From the NCBI GenBank assembly GCA_017633615.1, contig JAGBPB010000066.1, positions 1 through 64,000 of the forward strand: 64,000 nucleotides of DNA, given 5' to 3'. Both the position numbers and the translations under genes were made by a program. The first letter of the stretch is position 1; every line of letters starts with the position of its first letter. A model generated the notes under the pieces. That model saw nothing but the letters and a program-made list of their open reading frames with translations. It ran no database searches and was not told the origin of the DNA. Positions 33,072-43,665 of this stretch are shown here, in pieces. The stretch comes from Bacteroidaceae bacterium. Lineage in GTDB: Bacteria; Bacteroidota; Bacteroidia; Bacteroidales; Bacteroidaceae.

Positions 33072-35636
33072 TCAATAGAACCACTTCACGTAGCAGAAGT
33101 CCTGACGGTGAGGCAGGTCGGCATTCTTGGGATACATGCGGTATGCAACCTTGAATGAGCCCGGGAACTCGTTCTTGACGCAGCCGTGGAATGTGTAGAG
33201 GTTACCCTCATGCTTAACGAGCTCCAGCGGAACAACCTTCATGAGTTTCTCATTGCCATCGGAATCATAGCCCATGACAACCATCTCAATGCCTATGGCA
33301 TCGTCCAGGCCCTTCTCATCAATCACATACTCAGTATCATATACCTTGCCGGTCTCAAACAGACCCTGCTGGATAGATTCTGTCTTGTTGGAACTAACCA
33401 CCTCAATCTGATCCCAGCGCTGAGCCACAACCTCCTTCCAGGCTGCAATTTCCTTAGCCTTGGCGTAATCATTAGCCTGCAGCTGGTGTGAGCGCTCTGC
33501 CATCTTGTTGTAGAACTTGCTGAAGTAGTCATCAAGCTGACGCTTCATTGTATAGTGAGGAGCAATCTGTGCTATTGAGTTCTTCATTGTCGACACCCAA
33601 CCCTCAGAGATGCCCTCGGCGTTCTTGTTGTAATAGAGCGGCAGAATCTCATTCTCAAGGATGCTGTAGATGGTAGCGGCATCCAGCTGATCCTGATAAG
33701 CCTGGTTGTTGTATGTACGCTTATCAGTAAGAGCCCAACCGGCACCCTCACGATAACCCTCATACCACCATCCGTCAAGCACTGAGAAATTTACGACACC
33801 GTTCATCAGGGCCTTCTCACCCGATGTGCCCGATGCCTCCAGCGGACGTGTGGGAGTGTTCAGCCAAATATCAACGCCCGATACAAGACGGCGGGCCAGA
33901 TGCATGTCATAGTTCTCCAGGAAGATGATCTTGCCCAGGAACTCCGGACGACGGCTGATGTCAATGATCTGCTTGATAAGTCCCTGGCCTGCACCATCAT
34001 GCGGGTGAGCCTTACCGGTAAAGAAGAACTGTACCGGATAATTGGGGTTGTTCACTATCTTGGCCAGACGGTCCAGATCAGTAAAGAGCAGGTGAGCACG
34101 CTTGTAGGTGGCAAAACGGCGGCCAAAACCTATTGTAAGGGCATTGGGGTTGATCTTCTCCATCAGTGACATGATGCGTGAAGGATCACCCTGGTTCTTG
34201 AGCCAACTGTCCTTGAACTGTTTACGGATAAAATCAATGAGCTGCTTCTTAAGGTCATTGTGCAGATCCCAAACCACCTTGTCAGGCACCTTATAGATAT
34301 CCTCCCACATTTTCTCATTTGACTGGTCCGAGAGGAAATTCTTGTCAAAATATTTCGCATAGAGCTGCTGCCACTCCTTGGCGGCCCAGGTAGGCATATG
34401 AACACCATTGGTTACATAACCTACGTGACTCTCCTCAGGATAGTAACCCTTCCAGATTCCGGAGAACATCTTCTTGGAAACCTCACCGTGCAGCCAACTA
34501 ACGCCGTTAACCTCCTGGCAGGTGTTGCATGCAAATGTTGACATGCAGAAACGTTCACCCGGATCACCCGGATTGGTGCGGCCCATATCCATCAGTTCAC
34601 CCCAGCTTATGCCCAGTTGCTGTGCATATCCGCCCATGTACTTGCCGAACAGGCCCTCATCAAAATAGTCATGACCTGCGGGAACCGGAGTGTGAACGGT
34701 ATAGAGTGATGATGCGCGAACCACCTCCATAGCCTGGTTGAAGGTAAGACCCTGCTTTACGTACTGTGTCAGACGGTACAGGTTGCACAGGGCGGCGTGA
34801 CCCTCATTGCAGTGGTAGATATCCTTCTTTATACCCAGAGCCTCAAGGGTAAGCATACCGCCAATACCCAGCAGGATCTCCTGCTTCAGGCGGTTCTCCC
34901 AGTCACCGCCGTAAAGCTGTGATGTGATGGGGCGGTCATAATCACTGTTCATGTCAATATCGGTATCCATCAGATACAGAGGCACGCGGCCAACGTTTAC
35001 CCTCCAGATAGCGGCATAAACGGTGTAGTTTATATAGGGAACAGACACTATCACGGGCTGACCGTTCATGTCATACACGCGCTCTATTGGCAGAGTGTTG
35101 AAATCCAGCGGCTCATAATTGGCTATCTGCTGACCGTCCATGGAGAGGGTCTGTGTAAAATAGCCGTGGCGGTACAGGAAGCCTACGCCTACCATATCAA
35201 CGTTGCTGTCACTGGCCTCCTTCATGTAGTCACCTGCCAGCACACCCAGACCGCCTGAGTAGATCTTGAGCACGTGAGTCAGACCGTACTCCATGCAGAA
35301 GTAGGCTACTGACGGACGCTGAGCATCGGGTTTAACGTCTATATATTTGCGGAATTTGTCATAAATGGCATTCATCTTGTCCAGGAAAATCTGATCCTTG
35401 GACAGTTCCTCCAGCCTGTCATAACCCAGGCTCTGGAGCATCAAGATAGGATTGTGGCGCACCTTTGTCCACATTTCGGGGTCAATCTCCTTGAACAGGG
35501 CCTTAGCGTCCTCGTTCCATACCCACCAAATGTTGTGTGCCAACTCGTCAAGTTTCTGCAAGGCCTCCGGTACACTTGATTTCACATAAAAATCACGCCA
35601 TGAGGGCTGATTTGAATTGCTTGCTTTAATCTTCAT
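33072..35636 (-). CDS. glgP: Alpha-glucan (glycogen) phosphorylase
   Basis: 854 residues, the bacterial/archaeal TIGR02094-type phosphorylase of family GT35. It releases glucose 1-phosphate from alpha-1,4-glucans in the cytoplasm. Markers: [20 protein letters not shown] near the N-terminus, [15 protein letters not shown], and [20 protein letters not shown], which carries the pyridoxal-phosphate lysine and the phosphate-binding region. A small DUF3417-type N-terminal segment is present ([20 protein letters not shown]). It follows the glycogen synthase gene by 26 bases, so synthesis and breakdown enzymes are co-expressed. The C-terminal ~120 residues ([10 protein letters not shown] onward) form a beta-rich extension. 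Confidence 0.93.
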   Translation of the reverse strand: MKIKASNSNQPSWRDFYVKSSVPEALQKLDELAHNIWWVWNEDAKALFKEIDPEMWTKVRHNPILMLQSLGYDRLEELSKDQIFLDKMNAIYDKFRKYIDVKPDAQRPSVAYFCMEYGLTHVLKIYSGGLGVLAGDYMKEASDSNVDMVGVGFLYRHGYFTQTLSMDGQQIANYEPLDFNTLPIERVYDMNGQPVIVSVPYINYTVYAAIWRVNVGRVPLYLMDTDIDMNSDYDRPITSQLYGGDWENRLKQEILLGIGGMLTLEALGIKKDIYHCNEGHAALCNLYRLTQYVKQGLTFNQAMEVVRASSLYTVHTPVPAGHDYFDEGLFGKYMGGYAQQLGISWGELMDMGRTNPGDPGERFCMSTFACNTCQEVNGVSWLHGEVSKKMFSGIWKGYYPEESHVGYVTNGVHMPTWAAKEWQQLYAKYFDKNFLSDQSNEKMWEDIYKVPDKVVWDLHNDLKKQLIDFIRKQFKDSWLKNQGDPSRIMSLMEKINPNALTIGFGRRFATYKRAHLLFTDLDRLAKIVNNPNYPVQFFFTGKAHPHDGAGQGLIKQIIDISRRPEFLGKIIFLENYDMHLARRLVSGVDIWLNTPTRPLEASGTSGEKALMNGVVNFSVLDGWWYEGYREGAGWALTDKRTYNNQAYQDQLDAATIYSILENEILPLYYNKNAEGISEGWVSTMKNSIAQIAPHYTMKRQLDDYFSKFYNKMAERSHQLQANDYAKAKEIAAWKEVVAQRWDQIEVVSSNKTESIQQGLFETGKVYDTEYVIDEKGLDDAIGIEMVVMGYDSDGNEKLMKVVPLELVKHEGNLYTFHGCVKNEFPGSFKVAYRMYPKNADLPHRQDFCYVKWFY

Positions 35637-35662
35637 ATATCTAGTATCAAATATGTTCGTTA

Positions 35663-37336
35663 TCAGTTATTCTCGTTAATCTTGTTCCAAGTCTTCTCTA
35701 CCGCAAAATTGTACGCCTCAAGGTAGTATTTGATGAAATGCTTCCAGAGAGCCTGCTGTGCAATTTTGCCGGCTTTCTCACGGGTAGTCTCACGCTGTCG
35801 GAAATCCATCTCCACCCATTTCAGTATCTGGTTGCTGATATCGGCGGCAGCCTCATTCCAGTTGCTGTCAGTGCGATGTACCACCTTCACACCATCCTCC
35901 AGTTCAGCATCGCGCCCAAGCAGCGTGTTCACCCACAGGCCGAATCCCGCCAGGTCCGATGTCACCGTAGGCACCCGGAATGCAGCGCTCTCAAGCGGAG
36001 TGTAGCCCCAAGGCTCGTAGTATGACGGGAACACAGCCAGATCCTGCCCAATGAGCAGGTCATAATATGTCTTGTTGAAGATGCCGTCATTTCCGTCCAG
36101 ATAGCACGGTACGAACAGCACCTTTATATTATCCTCAGGAGCATTACGGAATCCCATCCCCTGCAGAGTGTAGATGACCTTATCCTCACCCATATTGTGC
36201 AGCCAGTGCGTGGTGAGAGGCATCGGCAGAGGCTCTTTGCCTGCATCCTTCATCATGACACGGTCCTGCAGGTCGCGGCGGGGCTCCATCACCCAAGCCG
36301 GAACATTTATCAGTGCCAGTATATGCGCACCGCCGGTCTTGCCGCTGTCACGCAACTCACGCATGGACTCCAGGAACAGGTCTATACCCTTGTTGCGGAA
36401 CTCATATCGGCCTCCGGTGGCCAGGATTACGGTCTCATCATCCCACTCCGTACCGAACAGCTTGTTTGCAACAGAAAGGATCGTGCGGCGGGCCTCACAG
36501 CGGGCTGTATCAAACTTATCCGGAGCAGGCAGGAAACCGTCCTCAAAACCGTTCACGGTAACCACATCGGGAGTCTTGTCCAGCAGCTGGGTGCACTCAC
36601 GGGCGGTAATATCGCTCACCGTAGTGAAGCAATCCACCTGGTGGGCGGTCTGCTTCTCAACAGAGTGCTTGGACTCCATGTTCAGCTCACGCGCCATCTG
36701 GTCACCGTTGTAACCGTCAAAGAACTCATAGAGAGCCTTGCCGTTACCGCATATGGAGCGGCCTATTGACGTGGCGTGAGTGGTAAATACCGTCGATATC
36801 TGCGGGATGAAATGCTTCAGGAACAATGCGCCCAGACCGGTCATCCACTCATGTGCATGATAGACCACCACATCATTGGGCCCGATATTGAAGTTGTAAA
36901 AGCTTTTTACCACCATAGCTGCGGTGTATGAGAACATTGAAGCCTCATCATAATCACCGTAAGCATGCATGGAATCAACCTTGAACAGCTCCCATGCCCG
37001 GCCGTAAATGCTGTTCTTCATTGAATAGTTGGCCATGAAATCCACCAGAATCACGATAGGACGGCCCGGAACATTCCAGTAACCTGTGCGCACCGGAATG
37101 CCATCAGTATCGCGTGCGTAATCCTTCCACAGATCATACAGCGATTTATCCTCAATAAACAGCGGATTGTTCTTGCCCTCCCAGAGATCAGGGCCTACGT
37201 AAATAAGTGTGGCGCCACTCTCCTCCTTGAGCGTCTTGGCCTGGGTGGAGAGTACCGTATAGATGCCTCCAATCTTGTTGCAGACCTCCCAGCTCACGGA
37301 AAATATAAAGCTTGGTTTCCTCTTGGCACTACCCAT
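35663..37336 (-). CDS. Glycogen synthase, GT3-like
   Basis: 557 residues. Resembles the eukaryote-type GT3 glycogen synthases rather than Glg[21 protein letters not shown] at the N-terminus, [40 protein letters not shown] then DVVTVNGFE, and near the C-terminus [20 protein letters not shown], which is the acceptor/donor-binding Glu region. It elongates alpha-1,4-glucan chains in the cytoplasm. The ATG at 37336 was chosen over one at 37366: it has AAAGGA just upstream and the earlier ATG lies inside the -7 box (37364-37371). First gene of a two-gene operon with glgP; no branching enzyme is adjacent. Confidence 0.9.
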   Translation of the reverse strand: MGSAKRKPSFIFSVSWEVCNKIGGIYTVLSTQAKTLKEESGATLIYVGPDLWEGKNNPLFIEDKSLYDLWKDYARDTDGIPVRTGYWNVPGRPIVILVDFMANYSMKNSIYGRAWELFKVDSMHAYGDYDEASMFSYTAAMVVKSFYNFNIGPNDVVVYHAHEWMTGLGALFLKHFIPQISTVFTTHATSIGRSICGNGKALYEFFDGYNGDQMARELNMESKHSVEKQTAHQVDCFTTVSDITARECTQLLDKTPDVVTVNGFEDGFLPAPDKFDTARCEARRTILSVANKLFGTEWDDETVILATGGRYEFRNKGIDLFLESMRELRDSGKTGGAHILALINVPAWVMEPRRDLQDRVMMKDAGKEPLPMPLTTHWLHNMGEDKVIYTLQGMGFRNAPEDNIKVLFVPCYLDGNDGIFNKTYYDLLIGQDLAVFPSYYEPWGYTPLESAAFRVPTVTSDLAGFGLWVNTLLGRDAELEDGVKVVHRTDSNWNEAAADISNQILKWVEMDFRQRETTREKAGKIAQQALWKHFIKYYLEAYNFAVEKTWNKINENN

Positions 37337-37363
37337 AATCCTTTCTATCAGATTTTCAGGCTG

Positions 37364-37371
37364 CAAAGTTA
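37364..37371 (-). promoter_or_regulatory. -7 promoter element of the glycogen operon
   Basis: Read leftwards, TAACTTTG matches TAnnTTTG, 27 bases before the chosen ATG. This element decides the start codon of the synthase gene. No convincing -33 motif. Confidence 0.55.
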
Positions 37372-37378
37372 CGATAAA

Positions 37379-37412
37379 AAAACGTCTTGCGTTTTTTCAC
37401 AAGACGTTTTTT
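37379..37412 (-). terminator. Terminator of the V-ATPase operon
   Basis: Read leftwards, AAAACGTCTTG / CAAGACGTTTT forms an 11- to 13-base stem around a 10-base loop and ends in T7. It lies 33 bases after the stop of the K-subunit gene and just ahead of the glycogen promoter. Confidence 0.85.
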
Positions 37413-37444
37413 TAATTGTCAATTTTCAATTCTCACCTCTCAAT

Positions 37445-37909
<465 letters not shown>

Positions 37910-39739
37910 TTAATTTGTTATTTTAAACGGTTTATACTCCATTCCGCCGCCAGCGTAGCCCGCATTCTTGAAGAACTCCACGAACGTGAGTCGCATGGGG
38001 TGAACAATGGCGCCCAGAATGTTCATAAATATGTTCAGAGCATGACCAATCACGAATATGAGCACCATAACGATGAATCCTGCAACGGGATTATCGGGTT
38101 TCATACCCACAGCCATGCTGTTGAATACGTTTGCCAGAATACCGCCGGAGAGGCCCAGAGCGAACAGACGCACGTATGAGAGTACGTCGCCCAGCAGGCC
38201 TGTAGCCATATTGTAGGTATCCCAAAGCCCTAAGCCGATGTTCAGCAGCGGGTTCTTGCCCGGGCTGTTGAACAGGAATATGAGCACTGCAGCAACGATG
38301 AGAATACCCATTATCAGCGGGCTCTTGAAATCAAGACCAGCCAGAGCAGCCACACCTATAGTGATAAGCAGTACGAGCCAGCCTATAGTGCTCAGTGCAT
38401 ACTTGAAACCGCACTGAATAGCCAGGTTCACGGCCTTGATTCCCATACCGAACAGGATCTGAACCACGCCTATGCACAGTGAAACCGTGAACATGGTGGA
38501 GTTATCGGTATAGAGGATGCCCTTCATCTTCTGTATGAACGGAATATCCAGATCATACATATTGAATCCGAAGAAGGTACCTGAAAGCAGTCCGCAGAGC
38601 ATCGTACTTGCGCCGAACAGTACCACCAGCCACTTTGAGAAATTGGGGTTGATAAGCTGGAACAGCTTTGTGAATATGGGCAGAGCCACAATCATAAGCA
38701 GTCCGTAACCCGTATCGCCCAGGCAGAGGCCGAAGAAGAGCATAAAGAACGGCGCAAAGAAAAGCGTCAGATCCAGTTCCTGATAAGTGGGCAGCATGTA
38801 GAGCTTGGTAAGCGGTTCAAACAGCTTAGCGAACTTATTGTTACTAAGCTGGATAGGAATATCATCATCCGGTGTGGGATCCGATACGTCATAGAACACG
38901 CCTCTCATATCCAGAGCACTGCAGGTCTCATCAATCTGAGCGGCGGGAGCCCAGCCCTCAAGCAAGAGCAGATGGTCTGCGGCAAGCTTTTCACCGGTAA
39001 GGCGCACGCGGCTGAAATCAATCTTACTGTCCAGTTCGGCAATGGCTTTCTCCAGAACAGGCACGCCCTGAGCAGCCAGCTGAGCCTTCTTAACAGGAAC
39101 GGCATCGATGGCCTTACGGGTCTTATCTATATCGGCATCAATTGATGAGAGCGACATTTGCGGCAGATGAACCTGCTCAGCATCAATATCGGGCACCACA
39201 TCAGCATGGGTAAGCGTTACAAAGTTCACCTTCTGCTTGTCACGCAGTATCTCTATGGCGCCGTACTCCTGCACCCACTCGTCGCGGAACGCACGGAGCG
39301 GACAACTGTAGAAACGCATCTTATATCCGGCTTTTTCAAGACGCTCCACATCTTCAGGATTGAAATCGCCCCAAGGCAGCAGCTGTGCGCGGTCGCGGTT
39401 AAGTACCTGCAGCACCTGATCCTGCACCACCTTCTCAGCCTCAAGGATATCAAATCTTTCCAAAACTTTGGCCGGCGTATCAAACGCAAAGTTCTTGAGA
39501 GCGTCATTTCCGTACTCCTTAGCGGCATCCTGGTTCTGATTGGCGTAAGCCTCAAGTTCCCTCAGAGCGTTCTTGCATCGGCCCAAGAGAGCTATATCCT
39601 CCTGCAGAGCAGCATCCTGAACGGCACCCTGCTGCTTTTGGATAACGTGAACCACGCCCAGAGAGCGCAAGTGCTCCAGGAACTGTTCATACTCCCCGCT
39701 ATGAATCAGGAAGGTGAGTTTTTTCATCTTTGTAATCAT
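37910..39739 (-). CDS. V-type ATPase subunit I (a-subunit homologue)
   Basis: 609 residues. The first ~330 residues are a soluble coiled-coil stalk-binding part (MKKLTFLIHSGEYEQFLEHL, KTRKAIDAVPVKKAQLAAQG). The rest has about seven membrane helices (FFAPFFMLFFGLCLGDTGYG; GDVLSYVRLFALGLSGGILA with the essential Arg in SYVRLFAL). It forms the ion half-channels next to the K ring. It overlaps the D-subunit gene by four bases. The ATG three codons in (MKKLTF) is equally likely as the start, being the family N-terminus. Confidence 0.92.
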   Translation of the reverse strand: MITKMKKLTFLIHSGEYEQFLEHLRSLGVVHVIQKQQGAVQDAALQEDIALLGRCKNALRELEAYANQNQDAAKEYGNDALKNFAFDTPAKVLERFDILEAEKVVQDQVLQVLNRDRAQLLPWGDFNPEDVERLEKAGYKMRFYSCPLRAFRDEWVQEYGAIEILRDKQKVNFVTLTHADVVPDIDAEQVHLPQMSLSSIDADIDKTRKAIDAVPVKKAQLAAQGVPVLEKAIAELDSKIDFSRVRLTGEKLAADHLLLLEGWAPAAQIDETCSALDMRGVFYDVSDPTPDDDIPIQLSNNKFAKLFEPLTKLYMLPTYQELDLTLFFAPFFMLFFGLCLGDTGYGLLMIVALPIFTKLFQLINPNFSKWLVVLFGASTMLCGLLSGTFFGFNMYDLDIPFIQKMKGILYTDNSTMFTVSLCIGVVQILFGMGIKAVNLAIQCGFKYALSTIGWLVLLITIGVAALAGLDFKSPLIMGILIVAAVLIFLFNSPGKNPLLNIGLGLWDTYNMATGLLGDVLSYVRLFALGLSGGILANVFNSMAVGMKPDNPVAGFIVMVLIFVIGHALNIFMNILGAIVHPMRLTFVEFFKNAGYAGGGMEYKPFKITN

Positions 39740-40359
39740 ACGCGGGCCTCCTCCTCTTCTTTTTCAGCTTCACGGCGCTCAAGCAGAGACTTAAGGATCT
39801 TCTGGCTTGACTTGCTGAGGTTCTCCTCATCCTCCATGAAGCGCTTTATCTTACGTATGGCATCCTCATAGCCCGGAATCTGCACCTTCTCAAAAAGATT
39901 CACCTTCTGGGTGGTCTTCTTGCGGGCTTTCTCCAGCAGGGCCAGCTTAGCGGTGGTAAACTCCACCAGGATAGCATCATGCGCCAACCCCTGCAGTATG
40001 TTTATGCCGTCATAATACCATTTAGGCTGACTGAACAGACTGAACTGTGCAACCTCAAACTCAACCTCATCAAGCACCGGAATACGCGTACCGGCAATCT
40101 TGCGCACGGTCAGATGCACATCCTTGACGCGCACCAGACCCGGGTTGAACTCGTTCCACAGGGCGAACATGGAGTCATACTTGCCAATACCCTCCTCCAG
40201 TTCAGCCTCCAGACGCACCAGGTCATCCTTACATTTCTTCACCTCCATACGCAGCGCACTCTCCTTGCTCTTGATGATAGGCAGGGTACGCTTACGCACT
40301 TTCAGCTGCTTCTCCAACTGCTGAAGTGAAGTCTTGTTATATTGGAACTTTATCGCCAT
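39736..40359 (-). CDS. V-type ATPase subunit D (central stalk)
   Basis: 207 residues with long N- and C-terminal helices forming the central rotor coiled coil (FQYNKTSLQQLEKQLKVRKR; TTQKVNLFEKVQIPGYEDAI), typical for V/A-type subunit D. It couples the A3B3 head to the c-ring. Overlaps the I-subunit gene by four bases and is separated from the B-subunit gene by a 98-base gap with a long imperfect inverted repeat. Confidence 0.93.
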   Translation of the reverse strand: MAIKFQYNKTSLQQLEKQLKVRKRTLPIIKSKESALRMEVKKCKDDLVRLEAELEEGIGKYDSMFALWNEFNPGLVRVKDVHLTVRKIAGTRIPVLDEVEFEVAQFSLFSQPKWYYDGINILQGLAHDAILVEFTTAKLALLEKARKKTTQKVNLFEKVQIPGYEDAIRKIKRFMEDEENLSKSSQKILKSLLERREAEKEEEEARV

Positions 40360-40377
40360 TTCTTATTTTACTTTGGC

Positions 40378-40456
40378 GTTGGCTTTGGCATTGGCTACCA
40401 TGCGGTGCGTGGCTTTCGGACCATAGGTCCGCTTTAAGGCCAACGCCAATGCCAAC
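40378..40456. repeat. Imperfect inverted repeat between B and D subunit genes
   Basis: The left arm is a run of TTGGCN hexamers (CGTTGGCTTTGGCATTGGC, 40378-40396) and the right arm a run of GCCAAY-type hexamers (through 40456), pairing at 17 of 19 positions. Inside is a small perfect palindrome CGGACC-ATA-GGTCCG (40417-40431). It fills the only sizeable gap in this part of the operon. Confidence 0.65.
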
Positions 40457-40457
40457 G

Positions 40458-41777
40458 TTATTTGGGCCAGTATTGTTCTACCAATGCGGCCTTGATGTTC
40501 ACTTCATCGGGCTTGAAGTACTTGGCAAAGAGGGCCCATGTAACATCAAGCATCTCAGTGGTGTCAAGGTTCACGTCAATGGCCAACAGTTTCTCGCTAT
40601 AGTCATGTGCAAAGTCAAGAGCACGCTGGTCATAATCAGTCAGGTCAAAACCGTTCTCCACCTTGGTCTTGGCATTCGATGCATCAGCATACAGACGCAC
40701 GGCAGCGTTCATAACCTGCGGATGGTCGGCACGTGTCTTCTTACCGTTAACCAACTGTTTCAAGCGGGAGAGTGAACGGAACGGATCCACGATAACCTTA
40801 CCAATATCACTGTCGCGGCGCAGGAACAACTGACCCTCAGTGATGTAACCCGTATTATCAGGCACAGCGTGAGTGATATCGCCACCGGACAGGGTTGTCA
40901 CAGCGATGATTGTGATTGAACCGCCGCTTGGGAACTGCACAGCCTTCTCATAAATCTTGGCCAGGTCAGAGTAAAGTGAACCAGGCATAGAGTCCTTTGA
41001 AGGAATCTGGTCCATACGGTTACTTACAATAGCCAGAGCATCAGCATATGATGTCATATCACTGAGCAGCACCAGCACCTTCTCATCCTTCTGAACGGCA
41101 AAGTACTCAGCTGCGGTAAGAGCCATATCGGGCACCAGCAGACGCTCTACGGCAGGGTCCTCAGTGGTGTTCATGAAACCTATGATACGGTCCATTGCAC
41201 CGGCGTTTGAGAAGACGTTCTTAAAGTAGAGGTAGTCATCATTGGTCATACCCATACCGCCCAGGATAATCTTATCAGCCTTGGCACGCATGGCCACGGT
41301 AGCCATAACCTGGTTGAACGGCTGGTCCGGGTCTGCAAAGAACGGAATCTTCTGGCCTGATACCAATGTATTGTTAAGGTCGATACCTGCAATACCGGTT
41401 GCAATCAGTTCTGAAGGCTGTTTACGGCGCACGGGGTTCACTGACGGGCCGCCTATCTCAACCTCCTGACCCTCAACGGCAGGACCGCCGTCGATAGGAT
41501 CACCGTATGCGTTGAAGAATCGGCCGCTCAGGCTCTCGCTAACTTTCAAGCTAGGAGCCTTACCCATGAACACAACCTCAGCGTTAGTGGGGATACCGCC
41601 GGTACCCTCAAACACCTGCAGGGTAACATCATTACCCACAATCTTAACCACCTGAGCCAGACGGCCGTCTATAACAGCCAGCTCATCATAACCAACACCC
41701 TCAGCCTTGAGTGAGCAAGTAGCCTTTGTAATCTGGCTGATCTTGGTATAAATCTTTTGGAATGCCTTTGTTGTCAT
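40458..41777 (-). CDS. V-type ATPase subunit B (non-catalytic)
   Basis: 439 residues. Typical B-subunit features: GRFFNAYGDPIDGGP, SGQKIPFFADPDQPFNQVMA in place of a working Walker A loop, DMTSYADALAIVSNRMDQIP, GSITIIAVTTLSGGDITHAV. Regulatory partner of subunit A in the A3B3 head. Starts 12 bases downstream of the A-subunit stop. Confidence 0.94.
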   Translation of the reverse strand: MTTKAFQKIYTKISQITKATCSLKAEGVGYDELAVIDGRLAQVVKIVGNDVTLQVFEGTGGIPTNAEVVFMGKAPSLKVSESLSGRFFNAYGDPIDGGPAVEGQEVEIGGPSVNPVRRKQPSELIATGIAGIDLNNTLVSGQKIPFFADPDQPFNQVMATVAMRAKADKIILGGMGMTNDDYLYFKNVFSNAGAMDRIIGFMNTTEDPAVERLLVPDMALTAAEYFAVQKDEKVLVLLSDMTSYADALAIVSNRMDQIPSKDSMPGSLYSDLAKIYEKAVQFPSGGSITIIAVTTLSGGDITHAVPDNTGYITEGQLFLRRDSDIGKVIVDPFRSLSRLKQLVNGKKTRADHPQVMNAAVRLYADASNAKTKVENGFDLTDYDQRALDFAHDYSEKLLAIDVNLDTTEMLDVTWALFAKYFKPDEVNIKAALVEQYWPK

Positions 41778-41789
41778 AGCTGCAGTGGG

Positions 41790-43547
41790 TTATGCGGTTT
41801 TACGTTCAGCAAGAAGCTCTTTAAGCTGCTTCTCATATTCAAAATACTTCTCTGATTCAAACTGCTGGTAGTTCATCTGCTTGCACAGGTTGATAACCTT
41901 CTTGAAGTAGTCAATAACCTCAAGGAAAGTGTCAAACTTGAAGTCGGTATGGCAGATGTCAATCACGCGGTCCACGATTGTCTCCTGGCGCTCCATAGGC
42001 GTTACGGCATCAATCTCATCAAACGCATCCTGCTGCAGAACGATAAAGTCAATAAGTTCTGATTTCCAGAACGTTACGTGATAATCTACAGGTACGCCGT
42101 CATCACCTAAGATGTTAATCTGCTCAGCAATCTCCTTACCGCGCAGCAAGCGAGTCTTAAGCTCATTTACCTTACCTATCCACTCACCGTTAATGCGGTC
42201 AGTGATATACTTGTCAAACTCCGGATAATCCAGATACTTTGAGTAAGAATCAATGGGATTGATGGCCGGATAACGCTTGCGGTCAGCACGCTCCTGCTCC
42301 AGCGCATAGAAGCAGCGGGCCACCTTCTTGGTGTTCTCCGTAACCGGCTCCTTAAGGTTACCGCCGGCAGGTGATACAGTACCTATAAAGGTAATAGAGC
42401 CCGGCTGGCCGTTGTTAAGATAAACGTAACCTGCACGTCCGTAGAAGTTTGCTATGATAGATGAAATATCCATCGGGAAAGCATCCGGACCAGGCAGCTC
42501 CTCCATACGGTTTGACATCTCACGCAGAGCCTGTGCCCAACGTGAAGTGGAGTCTGCCATAAGCAGAACTCTCAGACCCATAGAACGGTAGTACTCCGAT
42601 ATGGCCATAGCCGTATAAACTGATGCCTCACGGGCAGCCACCGGCATGTTTGATGTATTGGCGATGATGATGGTACGCTCCATCAGCTTGCGGCCTGTGT
42701 GCGGGTCATCCAGTTCCGGGAACTCAGTGAATATCTCCACAACCTCATTGGCACGCTCACCGCAGGCTGCGATTACAACGATATCGGCCTCAGCCTGCTT
42801 GGAAATGGCGTGCTGCAGCACAGTCTTACCCGTGCCGAACGGGCCGGGAATGAAGCCTGTACCACCCTCCACTATCGGGTTCAGCGTATCGATAGAACGG
42901 ACGCCGGTCTCAAGCAGTTTGAATGGACGCGGTTTCTCGCGATAGTTGGTCATAGCCACCTTAACAGGCCATTTCTGGATCATGTTCACGCTCACCGTAT
43001 CGCCCTTGGCGTTCTCAAGCACCGCAATCTCATCTATAATACGGTACTCTCCCTCAGCGGCAATCTTCTTAACAGTATATTCACCCTCAAGCTGGAACGG
43101 AGCCATAATCTTGAGCGGCTGGAAGTTCTCCTCAACCTTACCCAGCCAGTCCGATGCACGCACCTTGTCACCCACCTTTACGATAGGCTCAAACTTCCAG
43201 AGGCGGTCATTATCTAGCGGATAGGTATACTCACCGCGCTTAAGGAACACGCCCGTCATCTTGTCCAGGTCATTCTGCAGACCGTCAAAGTTGTGTGACA
43301 GCATGCCCGGGCCCAGCGTAACCTCCAGCATGTGGCCGGTAAACTCAGCGGGTGATCCCACCTTGAGGCCACGGGTGCTCTCAAACACCTGCACGTAGAC
43401 GTTATCGCCCACCACCTTGATGACCTCTGACATCAGCTTGTCGCCTCCGGTCTCAATATAGCAGATCTCATTCTGCGCAACAGGGCCGTCCACCTTCAGT
43501 GTGACCATGTTCGCGATAACACCTTGCACTGTACCTTTTGTACTCAT
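41790..43547 (-). CDS. V-type ATPase subunit A (catalytic)
   Basis: 585 residues from the ATG at MSTKGTVQGVIANMVTLKVD, the family start; 20 further in-frame residues upstream would begin inside the inverted repeat and were rejected. Walker A is GPFGTGKT (235-242); the A-subunit insertion (residues about 115-190) and MADSTSRWAQALREMSNRME are present. It hydrolyses ATP to drive ion transport, or works in reverse. Family length is normal. Confidence 0.95.
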   Translation of the reverse strand: MSTKGTVQGVIANMVTLKVDGPVAQNEICYIETGGDKLMSEVIKVVGDNVYVQVFESTRGLKVGSPAEFTGHMLEVTLGPGMLSHNFDGLQNDLDKMTGVFLKRGEYTYPLDNDRLWKFEPIVKVGDKVRASDWLGKVEENFQPLKIMAPFQLEGEYTVKKIAAEGEYRIIDEIAVLENAKGDTVSVNMIQKWPVKVAMTNYREKPRPFKLLETGVRSIDTLNPIVEGGTGFIPGPFGTGKTVLQHAISKQAEADIVVIAACGERANEVVEIFTEFPELDDPHTGRKLMERTIIIANTSNMPVAAREASVYTAMAISEYYRSMGLRVLLMADSTSRWAQALREMSNRMEELPGPDAFPMDISSIIANFYGRAGYVYLNNGQPGSITFIGTVSPAGGNLKEPVTENTKKVARCFYALEQERADRKRYPAINPIDSYSKYLDYPEFDKYITDRINGEWIGKVNELKTRLLRGKEIAEQINILGDDGVPVDYHVTFWKSELIDFIVLQQDAFDEIDAVTPMERQETIVDRVIDICHTDFKFDTFLEVIDYFKKVINLCKQMNYQQFESEKYFEYEKQLKELLAERKTA

Positions 43548-43562
43548 ATATCTCGTTTTTGA

Positions 43563-43655
43563 TGCAATTGGGGACAGTCCCCTTTTGCACGTTTTTTTAT
43601 TTTTCAACTATCGCAATCCTTTAGAACGTGCAAAAGGGGACTGTCCCCAATTGCA
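43563..43655. repeat. 31-bp perfect inverted repeat (REPIN-like) inside the V-ATPase operon
   Basis: The arms at 43563-43593 and 43625-43655 are exact reverse complements over 31 bases, with a 31-base T-rich loop. Each arm contains the palindrome GGGGACAGTCCCC and the motif CCTTTTGCACG. Related GGGGACAGTCCCC palindromes accompany REP-type repeats mobilised by Y1 (RAYT) transposases in other bacteria. The element fills the space between the C- and A-subunit genes. Confidence 0.9.
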
Positions 43656-43665
43656 CCTTTTCAAC

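Noticed and set aside
36174..36769. Rightward frames of ~180-190 codons inside the glycogen synthase gene
   Set aside because: Antisense to conserved GT3 motifs; composition (Ser/Arg-rich) is typical of shadow frames.
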